Source: Cedecea neteri
GTDB lineage: Bacteria > Pseudomonadota > Gammaproteobacteria > Enterobacterales > Enterobacteriaceae
Assembly (NCBI RefSeq): GCF_000758325.1
Contig: NZ_CP009459.1
Location: 930,001 to 994,000, forward strand
Direction of reading: 5' to 3'
DNA length: 64,000 nucleotides
Below are positions 41,149-50,029 of the stretch, piece by piece (the first letter of the stretch is position 1; each line of letters begins with the position of its first letter). Both the position numbers and the translations under genes were made by a program. The notes beneath the pieces are model-generated. The model did no database searches. It had not been told where the DNA came from and saw nothing but the letters and a program-made list of their open reading frames with translations.

Positions 41149-42474
41149 ATGCAAGCATCCGTTGCCACAACTCTCGATACCGGGGCTGACGCTACGCCCG
41201 TAAACTCACGCGGAAAAGTCGTTGTTGCTTCGCTGGTCGGCACGGCCATCGAATTCTTCGACTTCTACATCTATGCCACCGCGGCGGTGATTGTCTTCCC
41301 GCACATCTTCTTCCCGCAGGGTGACCCGACGGCCGCCACGCTACAGTCTCTCGCCACTTTTGCCATCGCCTTTGTGGCTCGCCCGATTGGTTCAGCGCTA
41401 TTCGGCCACTTCGGTGACCGCGTCGGTCGCAAAGTTACGCTGGTCGCTTCCCTGCTCACTATGGGGATCTCGACCGTCGTCATCGGCCTGCTGCCGGGCT
41501 ATGCCAGCATTGGTATCTTCGCCCCGCTTCTGCTGGCGCTGGCCCGTTTTGGCCAGGGCCTTGGCCTGGGTGGTGAATGGGGTGGCGCGGCATTGCTGGC
41601 CACGGAGAACGCCCCGCCGCGCAAACGCGCACTGTATGGCTCGTTCCCGCAGCTGGGCGCGCCGATTGGCTTCTTCTTCGCCAACGGCACCTTCCTGCTG
41701 CTTTCATGGCTGCTGACCGACGAGCAGTTCATGTCCTGGGGCTGGCGCGTGCCGTTCATTCTCTCTGCGGTTCTGGTCATTATCGGGCTTTATGTCCGCG
41801 TTTCGCTGCATGAAACGCCGGTATTCGCGAAGATTGCTAAAGCCGGGAAGCAGGTTAAGGTCCCGCTGGGCACGCTGCTGACCAAACATTTGAAGGCGAC
41901 AATCCTCGGCACCTTCATCATGCTGGCCACCTATACGCTGTTCTATATCATGACGGTCTACTCCATGACCTTCAGCACCGCGCCAGTGCCGGCGGGACTT
42001 GGCTTCTCGCGCAACGAAGTGCTGTGGATGCTGATGATGGCGGTGATTGGCTTTGGCGTGATGGTGCCGATTGCGGGTTATCTGGCGGATGCTTTTGGCC
42101 GCCGCAAGAGCATGATTGTGATCACCAGCCTGATGATTCTGTTTGCACTGTTCGTCTTCCCGCCGCTGCTGGGTTCCGGGAACCAGGCGTTGGTGATGGC
42201 CTACCTGCTGATTGGCCTGAGCCTGATGGGGCTGACTTTTGGCCCAATGGGGGCGCTGCTGCCGGAGATGTTCCCGACGGAAGTCCGCTACACCGGCGCT
42301 TCATTCTCTTATAACGTGGCGTCCATTCTTGGCGCGTCTGTCGCGCCGTATATCGCGACCTGGCTGCAGGCTAACTACGGCCTGTTCTATGTCGGTGTGT
42401 ATCTGGCGGCGATGTCGGCACTGACGCTGATTGCGCTGTTGCTGAGTAAAGAGACCCGCCACCAGTCGCTGTAA
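41149..42474 (+). CDS. yhjE: YhjE, MFS transporter of the metabolite:H+ symporter family
   Basis: 441 aa (E. coli 440). Twelve-segment MFS protein of the ShiA/ProP-like metabolite:H+ symporter group. Seen: TAIEFFDFYIYATAA in helix 1, motif A as GHFGDRVGRKVTL, RFGQGLGLGGEWGGAALLATENAP in helix 4-5, GYLADAFGRRKSM in the second half and PTEVRYTGASFSYNVASILG. Inner membrane; substrate not established. Follows the inserted acetyltransferase; ends at REP-like repeats shared with convergent yhjG. Confidence 0.93.
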   Translation: MQASVATTLDTGADATPVNSRGKVVVASLVGTAIEFFDFYIYATAAVIVFPHIFFPQGDPTAATLQSLATFAIAFVARPIGSALFGHFGDRVGRKVTLVASLLTMGISTVVIGLLPGYASIGIFAPLLLALARFGQGLGLGGEWGGAALLATENAPPRKRALYGSFPQLGAPIGFFFANGTFLLLSWLLTDEQFMSWGWRVPFILSAVLVIIGLYVRVSLHETPVFAKIAKAGKQVKVPLGTLLTKHLKATILGTFIMLATYTLFYIMTVYSMTFSTAPVPAGLGFSRNEVLWMLMMAVIGFGVMVPIAGYLADAFGRRKSMIVITSLMILFALFVFPPLLGSGNQALVMAYLLIGLSLMGLTFGPMGALLPEMFPTEVRYTGASFSYNVASILGASVAPYIATWLQANYGLFYVGVYLAAMSALTLIALLLSKETRHQSL

Positions 42475-42480
42475 TTTTTA

Positions 42481-42510
42481 CCCTCACCCTCTCCCTAAAA
42501 GGGAGAGGGG
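42481..42510. repeat. REP-like palindrome after yhjE
   Basis: CCCTCACCCTCTCCCTAAAAGGGAGAGGGG, the same element as at 37249-37292 in inverted orientation; may stabilise or end the yhjE transcript. Confidence 0.75.
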
Positions 42511-42582
42511 AAGAACGGAGAAAGCTGGCTAAAAGAGAGAGGAAATGTCAGTTTTGCCTCCTCTGTTGACCTTTTCCTTTTC

Positions 42583-42607
42583 CCCCTCGCCCCTCCGGGG
42601 TGAGGGG
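42583..42607. repeat. REP-like palindrome before the yhjG end
   Basis: CCCCTCGCCCCTCCGGGGTGAGGGG, directly past the yhjG stop codon; a variant of the REP-like element. Confidence 0.65.
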
Positions 42608-42612
42608 CCGCC

Positions 42613-44679
42613 TCACTTCTTCATCTGCCCCAGAATCGTCCGGCACTGATTTTCACTGCCTTCAGAAGGCGATATCAGCGCAGCCAGCGCCGCCGCCGGA
42701 GTCACCAGCGTGGCAAGTGCGGCAGCCACGGCACCACGAATAATCAATGGCCCTGGCTTCACGCCCGCATCAGGACTCTCGAACGTGCCGCGCACATAGA
42801 GCGGAGAACGCAGAGTAATAATGCGAATACCTTTGCTCTCAGGATCGATGGTTAAATCCAGACGTTCGCTTGCAAAGTTGGAGCTCCCGGTAACGTTAAT
42901 AAGCGCGTTTTCTGTATCGAAGGCGAAAATCCTCGGCGTCGCGATCCCGTTGCGTAAATCCAGATTCGCGGCGGCACAGTTGATCCGCACCTCATCATCG
43001 CCAAAAATCTTGCCGACAATGTAGTTGCCCACGTTAAGGCCGACGATTTCCATCAGGTTACGGCTGATGAGCCCGTCATTCATCAACAGCTTCAGGCTGC
43101 CGTTGCTGGTGCCCAGCAGCGCGGCGACTGAGTTACCGCGCCCGCTCAGGTTGGCGTCGCCGTTCAACTCGCCCAGCGTTTTCTGCATCGACTCAACCTT
43201 CGGCATAAGCTGCTTCAACTGTAGGCGACGTGCCTGAATATCCGCCTTCCCCTGCATCGGCTTTTTGTCACCTTCAAGGTGGATGTTGGCATTGATGGAG
43301 CCGCCAGCCATGCCGAATTTCAGCGGCTGAAGGCGCAGGTCAGCGTTATTCAGAATCACGTGGGTGGTGAGGTCGCTCAGCGGCAGTGTGCCGCTGTGTT
43401 CAATGCGCTGCCCTTTAAAGCGCACATCGGCGTCCATCACGTTCCATTTGTCCGTTTCAAAGCGATCGTAAGGCAGCACTTTATCGGCGGGCTGCACCGT
43501 CCTGTCGCCCCGCTGCTGTCTGGCTTTTTTCGTCTTTTCGGCATCTTTCCCGGAATCAACGCCAATCAGCGGCCCTAAATCGGCCAGCCGCAGCTGTTTA
43601 GAGACTAAATCGCCCTCGAGTTTAGGTCGGGGTTTCCCCTGGCTGTAGATCAGGGAACCGTGAATATCACTGTCGCCAATGCGCCCGTTAAAATCCTCAT
43701 AGCGGAAGACTGAGCCTTTATCCGTGTCGATTTTCGCCAGCAGATGGCCATCCGTTTCAAACGGGGGCGTATCCGGCAGCAGCACGCCGGTCAGCACGTA
43801 AAGATTACCGAGGGAATCGCCGGAGAACTTGAGCCTGAGATCGACGCCACCCATTTTCATTGGGTCGTAAACGGTGCCAACGAAGGCCACTCGCGATGTC
43901 CCTGAACGCACGTCGGCCTGCACCGGGAATGCGCTATCGCCTTCGCTACGCAGCGCCAGCATACCGCCAATTTTACCGCTGCCCTCCACAGGCTGGCCGT
44001 TGTAGCGGCCATTCACTTTCAGGCCGAAAACGTAATCTGCCGCTTTCGCCGCATCTTTGCCCTGTGGCTTCTGGCCGGACACTTCGCTGAAAGGCAGCGG
44101 TTTACCTAAAGGATCAACCAGGATCGTCAGCGCCGCCCTGGTCACTCGATCGTCCACGGCGATCCGGCCTTTATCGAATAGGATATTGTCGAGCCGGAAG
44201 GACCAGCCGGACGGTTTTTGATTGGGCTCGCTGTCGCCAGCGCTGCCAAGGTTAAAGGTCCAGTTATTGTTTTTTTCCGACAGCCGGATAATACGAACAT
44301 CCGGCTCAACCAGTCGAAGCCAGGGGATATAAACCGTTTTGGTTAACAGCGAGAGCGGGGCGAGCGTTGCCTCGACACTGGGCAGATGAACCATGGTGAC
44401 TTCGGGGATATCAGGTGGGTTGCCAAGCAGAATATCTTCGGCATGAACGTGTGGCCACGGCACCCAGCTGCGCCAGCCGGGCTCGTCTTTATTTCGTTCC
44501 CAAACCACCCCTAAATCGCCGCGAATAGCAAAGGGGCGGTTCAGCTCTGTCGAGACTTTTTGGTTGATGGTTGGTTTCAGCCGGTTCCAGTCAAACGTGG
44601 CGATCGCCACGATCGCTACGACAACCAACAACAAGAAAATCCCGGCGACTGCGCTGCTAATTTTACCCGTTTTTGTCAT
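42613..44679 (-). CDS. yhjG: YhjG, AsmA-family inner-membrane/periplasmic protein
   Basis: 688 aa (E. coli YhjG 686-691 class). One N-terminal membrane anchor (about 10-30) holds a long periplasmic body of AsmA type, built from repeating beta strands that form a groove thought to carry lipids between membranes. Seen are FDWNRLKPTINQKVSTELNRPFAIRGDLGV near the start, the AsmA signature, and the C-terminal INVTGSSNFASERLDLTIDPESKGIRIITLRSPLYVRGTFESPDAGVKPGPL. The charged KDAEKTKKARQQRGDRT linker (about 385-400) divides two halves. Convergent with yhjE, upstream of pdeH in opposite order to E. coli numbering only. Confidence 0.92.
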   Translation of the reverse strand: MTKTGKISSAVAGIFLLLVVVAIVAIATFDWNRLKPTINQKVSTELNRPFAIRGDLGVVWERNKDEPGWRSWVPWPHVHAEDILLGNPPDIPEVTMVHLPSVEATLAPLSLLTKTVYIPWLRLVEPDVRIIRLSEKNNNWTFNLGSAGDSEPNQKPSGWSFRLDNILFDKGRIAVDDRVTRAALTILVDPLGKPLPFSEVSGQKPQGKDAAKAADYVFGLKVNGRYNGQPVEGSGKIGGMLALRSEGDSAFPVQADVRSGTSRVAFVGTVYDPMKMGGVDLRLKFSGDSLGNLYVLTGVLLPDTPPFETDGHLLAKIDTDKGSVFRYEDFNGRIGDSDIHGSLIYSQGKPRPKLEGDLVSKQLRLADLGPLIGVDSGKDAEKTKKARQQRGDRTVQPADKVLPYDRFETDKWNVMDADVRFKGQRIEHSGTLPLSDLTTHVILNNADLRLQPLKFGMAGGSINANIHLEGDKKPMQGKADIQARRLQLKQLMPKVESMQKTLGELNGDANLSGRGNSVAALLGTSNGSLKLLMNDGLISRNLMEIVGLNVGNYIVGKIFGDDEVRINCAAANLDLRNGIATPRIFAFDTENALINVTGSSNFASERLDLTIDPESKGIRIITLRSPLYVRGTFESPDAGVKPGPLIIRGAVAAALATLVTPAAALAALISPSEGSENQCRTILGQMKK

Positions 44680-44744
44680 CCCTCTTACCTCTCCTGATGC
44701 CGGTCTGCCTGACTAAAAGATAGTTCAGCGTGACCGAAACGACA

Positions 44745-45518
44745 TCAGGGGAGGCGAATCAGAACGTTTTCCAGGTTTTCGAATGGGACAGGGCGCGACA
44801 GGAAATAACCTTGCGCCGCATATGCAGGTGAAGACTGAACATCTCGCCATTCTTCAACCGTTTCAATGCCTTCTACAATCACGCCCTTGCAGTAGCGGTT
44901 CATTAATTGCAGCAGCATGGTAAACAAATTACGCCCTTCATCGCTTTTTCGCAGCATGATGAAAAGCTCGCGCGCCACTTTGATATAGTCATAGCGGACT
45001 TCGCTCAACGCGGAGAAGTTAGCCAGGCCAGTGCCAAAATCATCAAGCCAGAGCGGGCCAAACTCATGCATACCGGCCAGCGTTGCCGCCTGCGGCAAGT
45101 TAATGTGCTCCACAAGTTCAAAACGTACCCACGGCAGTTTGGCGATCAGATCAAGAATCGGTTGATGCTGCTTCATGGCAATCAAAGTGGGGCCATCAAC
45201 GTTGACCGACGCCAGGATGTCGTGACCGATAAAAGTCTGCTCCCACGCCTCCAGCAGACGCAGTTGCTCTTCCACCACCGAAAGTCGCTGACGGCTGGGG
45301 ATCGAAGAAAAATAGCGGTCGGGAGGGATGCGCACGTCTGCTTCTGCCGGATGCGTGACAACCGTGAGCAGTTCAACTGCCATCAATTTCCCGTCTGTTC
45401 TGTAAATCGGCTGAAAGGTGTAGCGCCGCTGGCATTGCAGCCAAAATCGTCGTTCCTGCAAACTTTCAACGCTCGCCTCAAGCGTATGCAGCCGGTGAGT
45501 GATCTGCTTCAACTTCAT
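44745..45518 (-). CDS. pdeH: Cyclic-di-GMP phosphodiesterase PdeH (YhjH)
   Basis: 257 aa stand-alone EAL protein, the main c-di-GMP hydrolase that keeps motility on in E. coli (255 aa). EAL motif appears as AVELLTVV (E48, as in E. coli), followed by SVNVDGPTL, FELVEHINLP, WLDDFGTGLANFSAL with the catalytic Asp pair, YIKVARELF and IVEGIETVEEWRDV. All metal and catalytic residues look present. Cytosolic. In E. coli it belongs to the FlhDC/FliA regulon; I did not find a clear sigma-28 promoter by eye. Divergent from kdgK and 4.5 kb from pdeK and the c-di-GMP-activated cellulose genes. Confidence 0.94.
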   Translation of the reverse strand: MKLKQITHRLHTLEASVESLQERRFWLQCQRRYTFQPIYRTDGKLMAVELLTVVTHPAEADVRIPPDRYFSSIPSRQRLSVVEEQLRLLEAWEQTFIGHDILASVNVDGPTLIAMKQHQPILDLIAKLPWVRFELVEHINLPQAATLAGMHEFGPLWLDDFGTGLANFSALSEVRYDYIKVARELFIMLRKSDEGRNLFTMLLQLMNRYCKGVIVEGIETVEEWRDVQSSPAYAAQGYFLSRPVPFENLENVLIRLP

Positions 45519-45669
45519 CTGTACATCCTGTTTGCCCTGATAACTCTACATGGCTCGTCGAAAGGTTATCGGCGTCGGAATAGAGAACTTTATGCTCGCT
45601 TTCGCAGCAAAATGCGCCAGAGCGATTTTTGTCACAATCACAATAACCTGGCGTACATCAAATATTTTC

Positions 45670-45735
45670 AAAACGCTGTTTTAAAATGTTTGACTCACTT
45701 TTCACCACGACGGAGAATGCGAAAAACAGCGTTTT
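45670..45735. promoter_or_regulatory. Paired inverted KdgR-like sites before kdgK
   Basis: AAAACGCTGTTTT at 45670-45682 and its exact reverse complement AAAACAGCGTTTT at 45723-45735, centres 53 bases (five helical turns) apart, 26-91 bases before the kdgK ATG. Both resemble the KdgR operator core (AAA-x-GTTT). kdgK belongs to the KdgR regulon in enterobacteria; binding here is inferred. Confidence 0.5.
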
Positions 45736-45760
45736 TGTTCATTTAACCACCAGGTCTCTT

Positions 45761-46693
45761 ATGCTCACTCAGAAAATTGCCGTGATCGGCGAATGCATGA
45801 TCGAACTGTCTCAAAGTGGGGCCCAGCTGCAACGCGGCTTCGGGGGCGATACCTTAAATACCTCTGTTTACCTCGCCCGCCAGGTCAGCGAAGGCGCGCT
45901 GGAAGTGCATTATGTCACCGCACTCGGCGAGGACAGCTTTAGCCAGCAAATGCTGGACACCTGGCAACGGGAACACCTGCACATGGCATTGATTCAGCGC
46001 CTGGAACACCGCCTTCCGGGCCTGTATTACATCGAGACCGATAGCCACGGCGAGCGAACGTTCTACTACTGGCGTAACGAAGCAGCGGCGCGGTTCTGGC
46101 TGGAGAGCGAGCGTTCATACGAAATATGTGCGGAGCTGGCCCAGTTTGATTACCTCTACCTGAGCGGCATTAGCCTGGCCATCCTCAATGACGCCAGCCG
46201 GGAGAAGCTTTTCGCAATGCTGAAGCAGGCCAGAGCAAACGGCTGCAAAGTCATTTTCGACAATAACTATCGGCCGCGCTTATGGGCCAGCCCGGAAGAG
46301 ACACAGCGCGTTTACCGGCAAATGCTGGCCTGCACGGATATTGCGTTCCTGACGCTGGACGACGAAGACGCGCTATGGGGCGTAGTCCCGGCAGAGGAAG
46401 TGATTCGCCGGACGCATGCTGCTGGCGTAGAAGAAGTGGTTATCAAACGAGGCGCTGAGTCTTGCCTGGTCTCGGTCAGCGGCGAGGATCTACTCGACGT
46501 CCCGGCGCTTCGTCTGGCAAAAGAAAAAATCGTGGACACCACCGCGGCAGGAGATTCCTTTAGCGCGGGCTATTTGGCGGTGCGTTTAATCGGGGGTACG
46601 GCGGAAGAAGCCGCGAAGCGCGGTCATTTGACGGCAGGCACTGTGATTCAATATCGCGGGGCGATTATTCCGCTGGATGCAATGCCCAAATAA
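45761..46693 (+). CDS. kdgK: 2-dehydro-3-deoxygluconokinase KdgK
   Basis: 310 aa (E. coli 309). PfkB-family kinase making KDPG from 2-keto-3-deoxygluconate, the step that links pectin, hexuronate and gluconate breakdown to the Entner-Doudoroff aldolase. Motifs: KIAVIGECMIEL at the start, GFGGDTLNTSVYLARQ (PfkB signature 1), and the C-terminal signature 2 DTTAAGDSFSAGYLA with catalytic Asp and anion hole. Start 45761 from homology; the frame is open to 45686. Divergent from pdeH. Confidence 0.95.
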   Translation: MLTQKIAVIGECMIELSQSGAQLQRGFGGDTLNTSVYLARQVSEGALEVHYVTALGEDSFSQQMLDTWQREHLHMALIQRLEHRLPGLYYIETDSHGERTFYYWRNEAAARFWLESERSYEICAELAQFDYLYLSGISLAILNDASREKLFAMLKQARANGCKVIFDNNYRPRLWASPEETQRVYRQMLACTDIAFLTLDDEDALWGVVPAEEVIRRTHAAGVEEVVIKRGAESCLVSVSGEDLLDVPALRLAKEKIVDTTAAGDSFSAGYLAVRLIGGTAEEAAKRGHLTAGTVIQYRGAIIPLDAMPK

Positions 46694-46700
46694 GCTGACT

Positions 46701-46850
46701 TTCACCCTAACCCTCTCCCTGAAAGGGAGAGGGGACGAAAAGAAAACGTCTCTACGAATTCCCCCTCGTGCTAAAGGAGAGGGAACGAAAAGAAGACGTC
46801 TCCACGAATTCCCCCTCTCCCCTGTGGGGAGAGGGTCGGGGTGAGGGGCA
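46701..46850. repeat. REP-like cluster with 33-bp tandem repeat
   Basis: Three elements: a REP-like palindrome (46703-46734), then two copies of ACGAAAAGAARACGTCTCYA-CGAATTCCCCCTC at 46735-46767 and 46785-46817 (50 bases apart, three differences), then a second palindrome CCCCTCTCCCCTGTGGGGAGAGGG (46812-46835) with GGTGAGGGGC. Fills the gap between convergent kdgK and yhjJ. Confidence 0.75.
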
Positions 46851-46859
46851 GTTCCAGCA

Positions 46860-48344
46860 CTACGAAGCCGGTGGAATATCCGAAACATCCTGCTTAGGAT
46901 CGTCGGTCGCAGGCGGCACAGCGGCTGGCACCATCACCTTATCCCACGTCTCTTTCAGCTCCTTCATGTTGTACTCAGGCTCGCCTTTGGGCTGCAGCAG
47001 CACCATCGACATCTCCTGAGACAGCTGCTGACGCAGATCCTGATTGAGCATCGACACGGTCAGGCTGTCGAGGAAATCCTGCCGCAGCTTCTGGTACTGC
47101 TCCGGCGCAATATCAACAACCTGATTTTGCAGGGAACGCAAACGCTGGCTGATCAGCACGTCGGTGTCGGTGCGCGCGTAGGTGGCAAACAGCTTCGTCA
47201 GCTCATTCTTTTTCTGCGCTATCAGCGCGTCAAATTCCTCCTGAGACAGGCCCTTATCGCGCACTCGCAGCAGTTCACGCCCTACGCTGGTAAGGCTGGC
47301 GTTCAGCTTATCGTTCGGGGATTCAATGTTGATCCCGCACTGAGCGCGCAGATAAAGTACGCGGCAGTCAAAGCTCAGATTGAGGTCTTTAACGCCGTTT
47401 TTACTCAGGCTTTGCTGCACATTCCAGAACAGCGCTTCACGAGCCAGATCGGCGCGCCAGTAGCGCAGCAACGCCGCGGATTCACGAATTGGCTGCCAGG
47501 TGTTGTCCCACATCAGCGATAACCTGTCCTGGCGCACGCTGTCGGTCATCAGGCTCACCGGCTCAGGGTTAAGCGGGGAAAGCGTCGGCACCGGTGCAGG
47601 GGTATCACGCTTACCTTTCAGCTCGCCGAAGGTTTTGTTGATTTGCTCCGCCACGCTGCGGCTGTCCACGTTGCCGACCACAATAAGGGTCATAGCATCC
47701 GGGGTGTACCACTTGTCGTAAAACGCTTTCAGCTGCGCGGCATCGACAGGGCGCTTGAGATTCTCAGCGGGATCGTGGCCAAGCAGCGTGGAACCTTTCA
47801 GACGGTAGCGCCACCAGCTGTCTTTGGTATTCATCGGCCAGGTCGCAACCATATCCGGCACATGCAGTGCCGCAGTCACGGTTGCCGGCGTCACGTCCAA
47901 GGACCCGATATTGGTCGACATAAATGCCAGCGCTTCTTTCAGCAAATCATTGCGGTTGTTAGGCAGGCTTAAGTTAAAAAGCGTGAAATCATAGGAGACG
48001 ATAGCCGGAGGAAGTGGACGCTCTGGATCGCTGCTTTGGTGCCATAACGAACGCGCCTGGCTCGTCGGCAGACCGCCGGTCTGCGTCAGCAGCATGCGCG
48101 GTAAAAAGTGGCTGTAACCGCTTTGCTGGGCGGTTTCGGTGAGCGAACCGTTATTCACCATCAGGCGAATTTCAACGCGATCGCTTGGGCGCTGAGGGGT
48201 GGCCAAAACCTGCCACTGGAAGCCGTTAGAGAGCGTTCCCTGTTGCCAGGCCGGGTCCGGCTGGAGCGCTTCTGCCTGCACGTTGCTGGCCGTTGCGGCT
48301 AATAGCAACCCGCCAGCTAAAAGTCGAATCTTGGTGCCCTGCAT
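46860..48344 (-). CDS. yhjJ: YhjJ, periplasmic M16-family protein without the zinc motif
   Basis: 494 aa (E. coli 498). Sec signal peptide (MQGTKIRLLAGGLLLAATASNVQA-EALQ). Two M16 peptidase-like halves are present (LSNGFQWQVLATPQRPSDRVEIRLMVNNGS; FYDKWYTPDAMTLIVVGNVD), but the HxxEH zinc site reads SHFLPRM: His and the ExxH glutamate region are not conserved, so it should not be a metalloprotease; E. coli YhjJ lacks the site too. Start 48344 is preferred (AGGGG upstream, matches E. coli) over 48362. Function unknown. Lies between kdgK and dctA as in E. coli. Confidence 0.92.
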   Translation of the reverse strand: MQGTKIRLLAGGLLLAATASNVQAEALQPDPAWQQGTLSNGFQWQVLATPQRPSDRVEIRLMVNNGSLTETAQQSGYSHFLPRMLLTQTGGLPTSQARSLWHQSSDPERPLPPAIVSYDFTLFNLSLPNNRNDLLKEALAFMSTNIGSLDVTPATVTAALHVPDMVATWPMNTKDSWWRYRLKGSTLLGHDPAENLKRPVDAAQLKAFYDKWYTPDAMTLIVVGNVDSRSVAEQINKTFGELKGKRDTPAPVPTLSPLNPEPVSLMTDSVRQDRLSLMWDNTWQPIRESAALLRYWRADLAREALFWNVQQSLSKNGVKDLNLSFDCRVLYLRAQCGINIESPNDKLNASLTSVGRELLRVRDKGLSQEEFDALIAQKKNELTKLFATYARTDTDVLISQRLRSLQNQVVDIAPEQYQKLRQDFLDSLTVSMLNQDLRQQLSQEMSMVLLQPKGEPEYNMKELKETWDKVMVPAAVPPATDDPKQDVSDIPPAS

Positions 48345-48561
48345 GTGAACCCCTAAAAACAATCCTGGTTAAAATTAGCACATCGGCGCGGCATTCGACG
48401 TCCGCAGACCGACATAGGTGACGTTTCACCAATCCGTTTGACCGCATTTCTGCGAAAACGTCACGTAAGAAAGTGAAAAATAGAGAATGTTGAATGTTTA
48501 GGAAGGTAATTATGCAGAGTCGCCCACAGCGAGGGCAAGTCGCTGCGGGCAATTGGTCGGA

Positions 48562-49848
48562 TTAGTGAGAGACTTCGGTCACTTTTTTGTCAGATTTTGG
48601 ATTATCCAGCTGCTGATGAAGTTGCTTTTCGTCCAGCTGTTTTACCCATTTAGCGACAACGACGGTTGCCACGCCGTTACCGACCAGGTTGGTCAGCGCG
48701 CGTGCTTCGGACATGAAACGGTCGATACCCAGAATCAGCGCCAGACCCGCAACCGGCAGATGGCCAACCGCAGAGATGGTCGCCGCCAGCACGATAAAGC
48801 CGCTTCCCGTCACACCTGCGGCCCCTTTAGAGGAGAGCAACAGCACAACCAGCAGCGTGATCTGGTGGAAGATATCCATGTGGCTGTTGGTCGCCTGGGC
48901 GATAAACACTGCCGCCATTGTCAGGTAAATCGAGGTGCCGTCCAGATTGAAGGAGTAACCGGTTGGAATGACCAGGCCCACAACGGATTTACGGCAGCCC
49001 AGCTTCTCCATCTTATCAAGCATACGCGGCAGAACAGACTCGGAAGACGATGTCCCCAGCACAATCAGCAGCTCTTCTTTGATATAGCGGATGAACTTGA
49101 AGATGCTGAAGCCCGTAGCGCGGGCGATGGAACCCAGGACCAGAATCACAAACAGCAGGCAGGTAATGTAGAAGCAGACGATCAGCTGGCCCAGCTGCAC
49201 CAGAGAACCTACCCCGTATTTACCGATGGTGAACGCCATGGCCCCAAACGCCCCGATAGGCGCCAGACGCATGATCATGTTGATGATGCCGAAAATCACC
49301 TGAGAGAAGCTTTCGATGACGTTAAAGATCATCTGACCTTTGTGGCCCAGGCGATGCAGCGCAAAGCCAAACAGAACGGCAAACAGCAGCACCTGCAGGA
49401 TGTTACCGCTGGCAAACGCACCAATCACGCTACCAGGGATCACGTCCAGCAAGAAGGCAATAACGCCCTGCTGCTGAGCTTGTTCAGCGTAAACCGCTAC
49501 CGCTTTGGCATCCAGCGTCGCCGGGTCCACGTTCATGCCGGCGCCCGGCTGCAGTACGTTAACCACAACCAGCCCGATAATCAGCGCAATCGTGCTGACA
49601 ATTTCAAAATAAAGTAACGCTACCGCGCCGGTACGGCCGACGGCTTTCATGCTTTCCATGCCTGCGATCCCGGTCACCACGGTACAGAAGATGACGGGCG
49701 CAATAATCATTTTAATCAGTTTGACGAACGCGTCGCCAAACGGTTTCATTTGGGCACCCAATTCCGGGTAAAAGTGACCCAGCAAAATACCGATGGCAAT
49801 TGCGGTCAGCACCTGAAAATACAGACTTTTGAAGAGTGAGGTTTTCAT
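48562..49848 (-). CDS. dctA: C4-dicarboxylate:H+ symporter DctA
   Basis: 428 aa, same as E. coli. DAACS-family transporter for aerobic uptake of succinate, fumarate, malate and aspartate. Serine-rich loop [14 protein letters not shown], helical hairpin 2 [19 protein letters not shown], and the unwound TM7 [12 protein letters not shown] are all intact, as is [29 protein letters not shown]. Start 49848 is chosen with AAGGA eight bases upstream; the frame is open to 49911. In E. coli its control is by DcuSR and CRP; no site is claimed here. A GC-rich stem lies downstream at 48522-48550 without a T-run. Confidence 0.96.
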   Translation of the reverse strand: MKTSLFKSLYFQVLTAIAIGILLGHFYPELGAQMKPFGDAFVKLIKMIIAPVIFCTVVTGIAGMESMKAVGRTGAVALLYFEIVSTIALIIGLVVVNVLQPGAGMNVDPATLDAKAVAVYAEQAQQQGVIAFLLDVIPGSVIGAFASGNILQVLLFAVLFGFALHRLGHKGQMIFNVIESFSQVIFGIINMIMRLAPIGAFGAMAFTIGKYGVGSLVQLGQLIVCFYITCLLFVILVLGSIARATGFSIFKFIRYIKEELLIVLGTSSSESVLPRMLDKMEKLGCRKSVVGLVIPTGYSFNLDGTSIYLTMAAVFIAQATNSHMDIFHQITLLVVLLLSSKGAAGVTGSGFIVLAATISAVGHLPVAGLALILGIDRFMSEARALTNLVGNGVATVVVAKWVKQLDEKQLHQQLDNPKSDKKVTEVSH

Positions 49849-50029
49849 TAGAGTATCCTTGGACGGAGAGTAACCGCAGCCCCGGCTCAGGAACCGGTAT
49901 GACTGCGGCACTCAACATAGCACCCTAAAAAAAACGCAGAAGTGGTGTGGATCGATTTTGGTAGCAGGATTGTTAAAAGCTTGAACTGAACCGATCCAGC
50001 TCGTAACATTTGTAACTATTGTTTTTCAT

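Noticed and set aside
46586-46888. 100-codon leftward frame (PHPDPLPTGERG...)
   Set aside because: This is the translation of REP-like repeats running into kdgK; such proline/arginine peptides are common false genes.
48522-48550. GC-rich stem after dctA as terminator
   Set aside because: Strong stem but no T-run on the dctA strand; role unclear, so not called.
48553-49617. 354-codon open frame antisense to dctA
   Set aside because: Same reasoning: composition typical of a shadow frame, and dctA motifs are intact.
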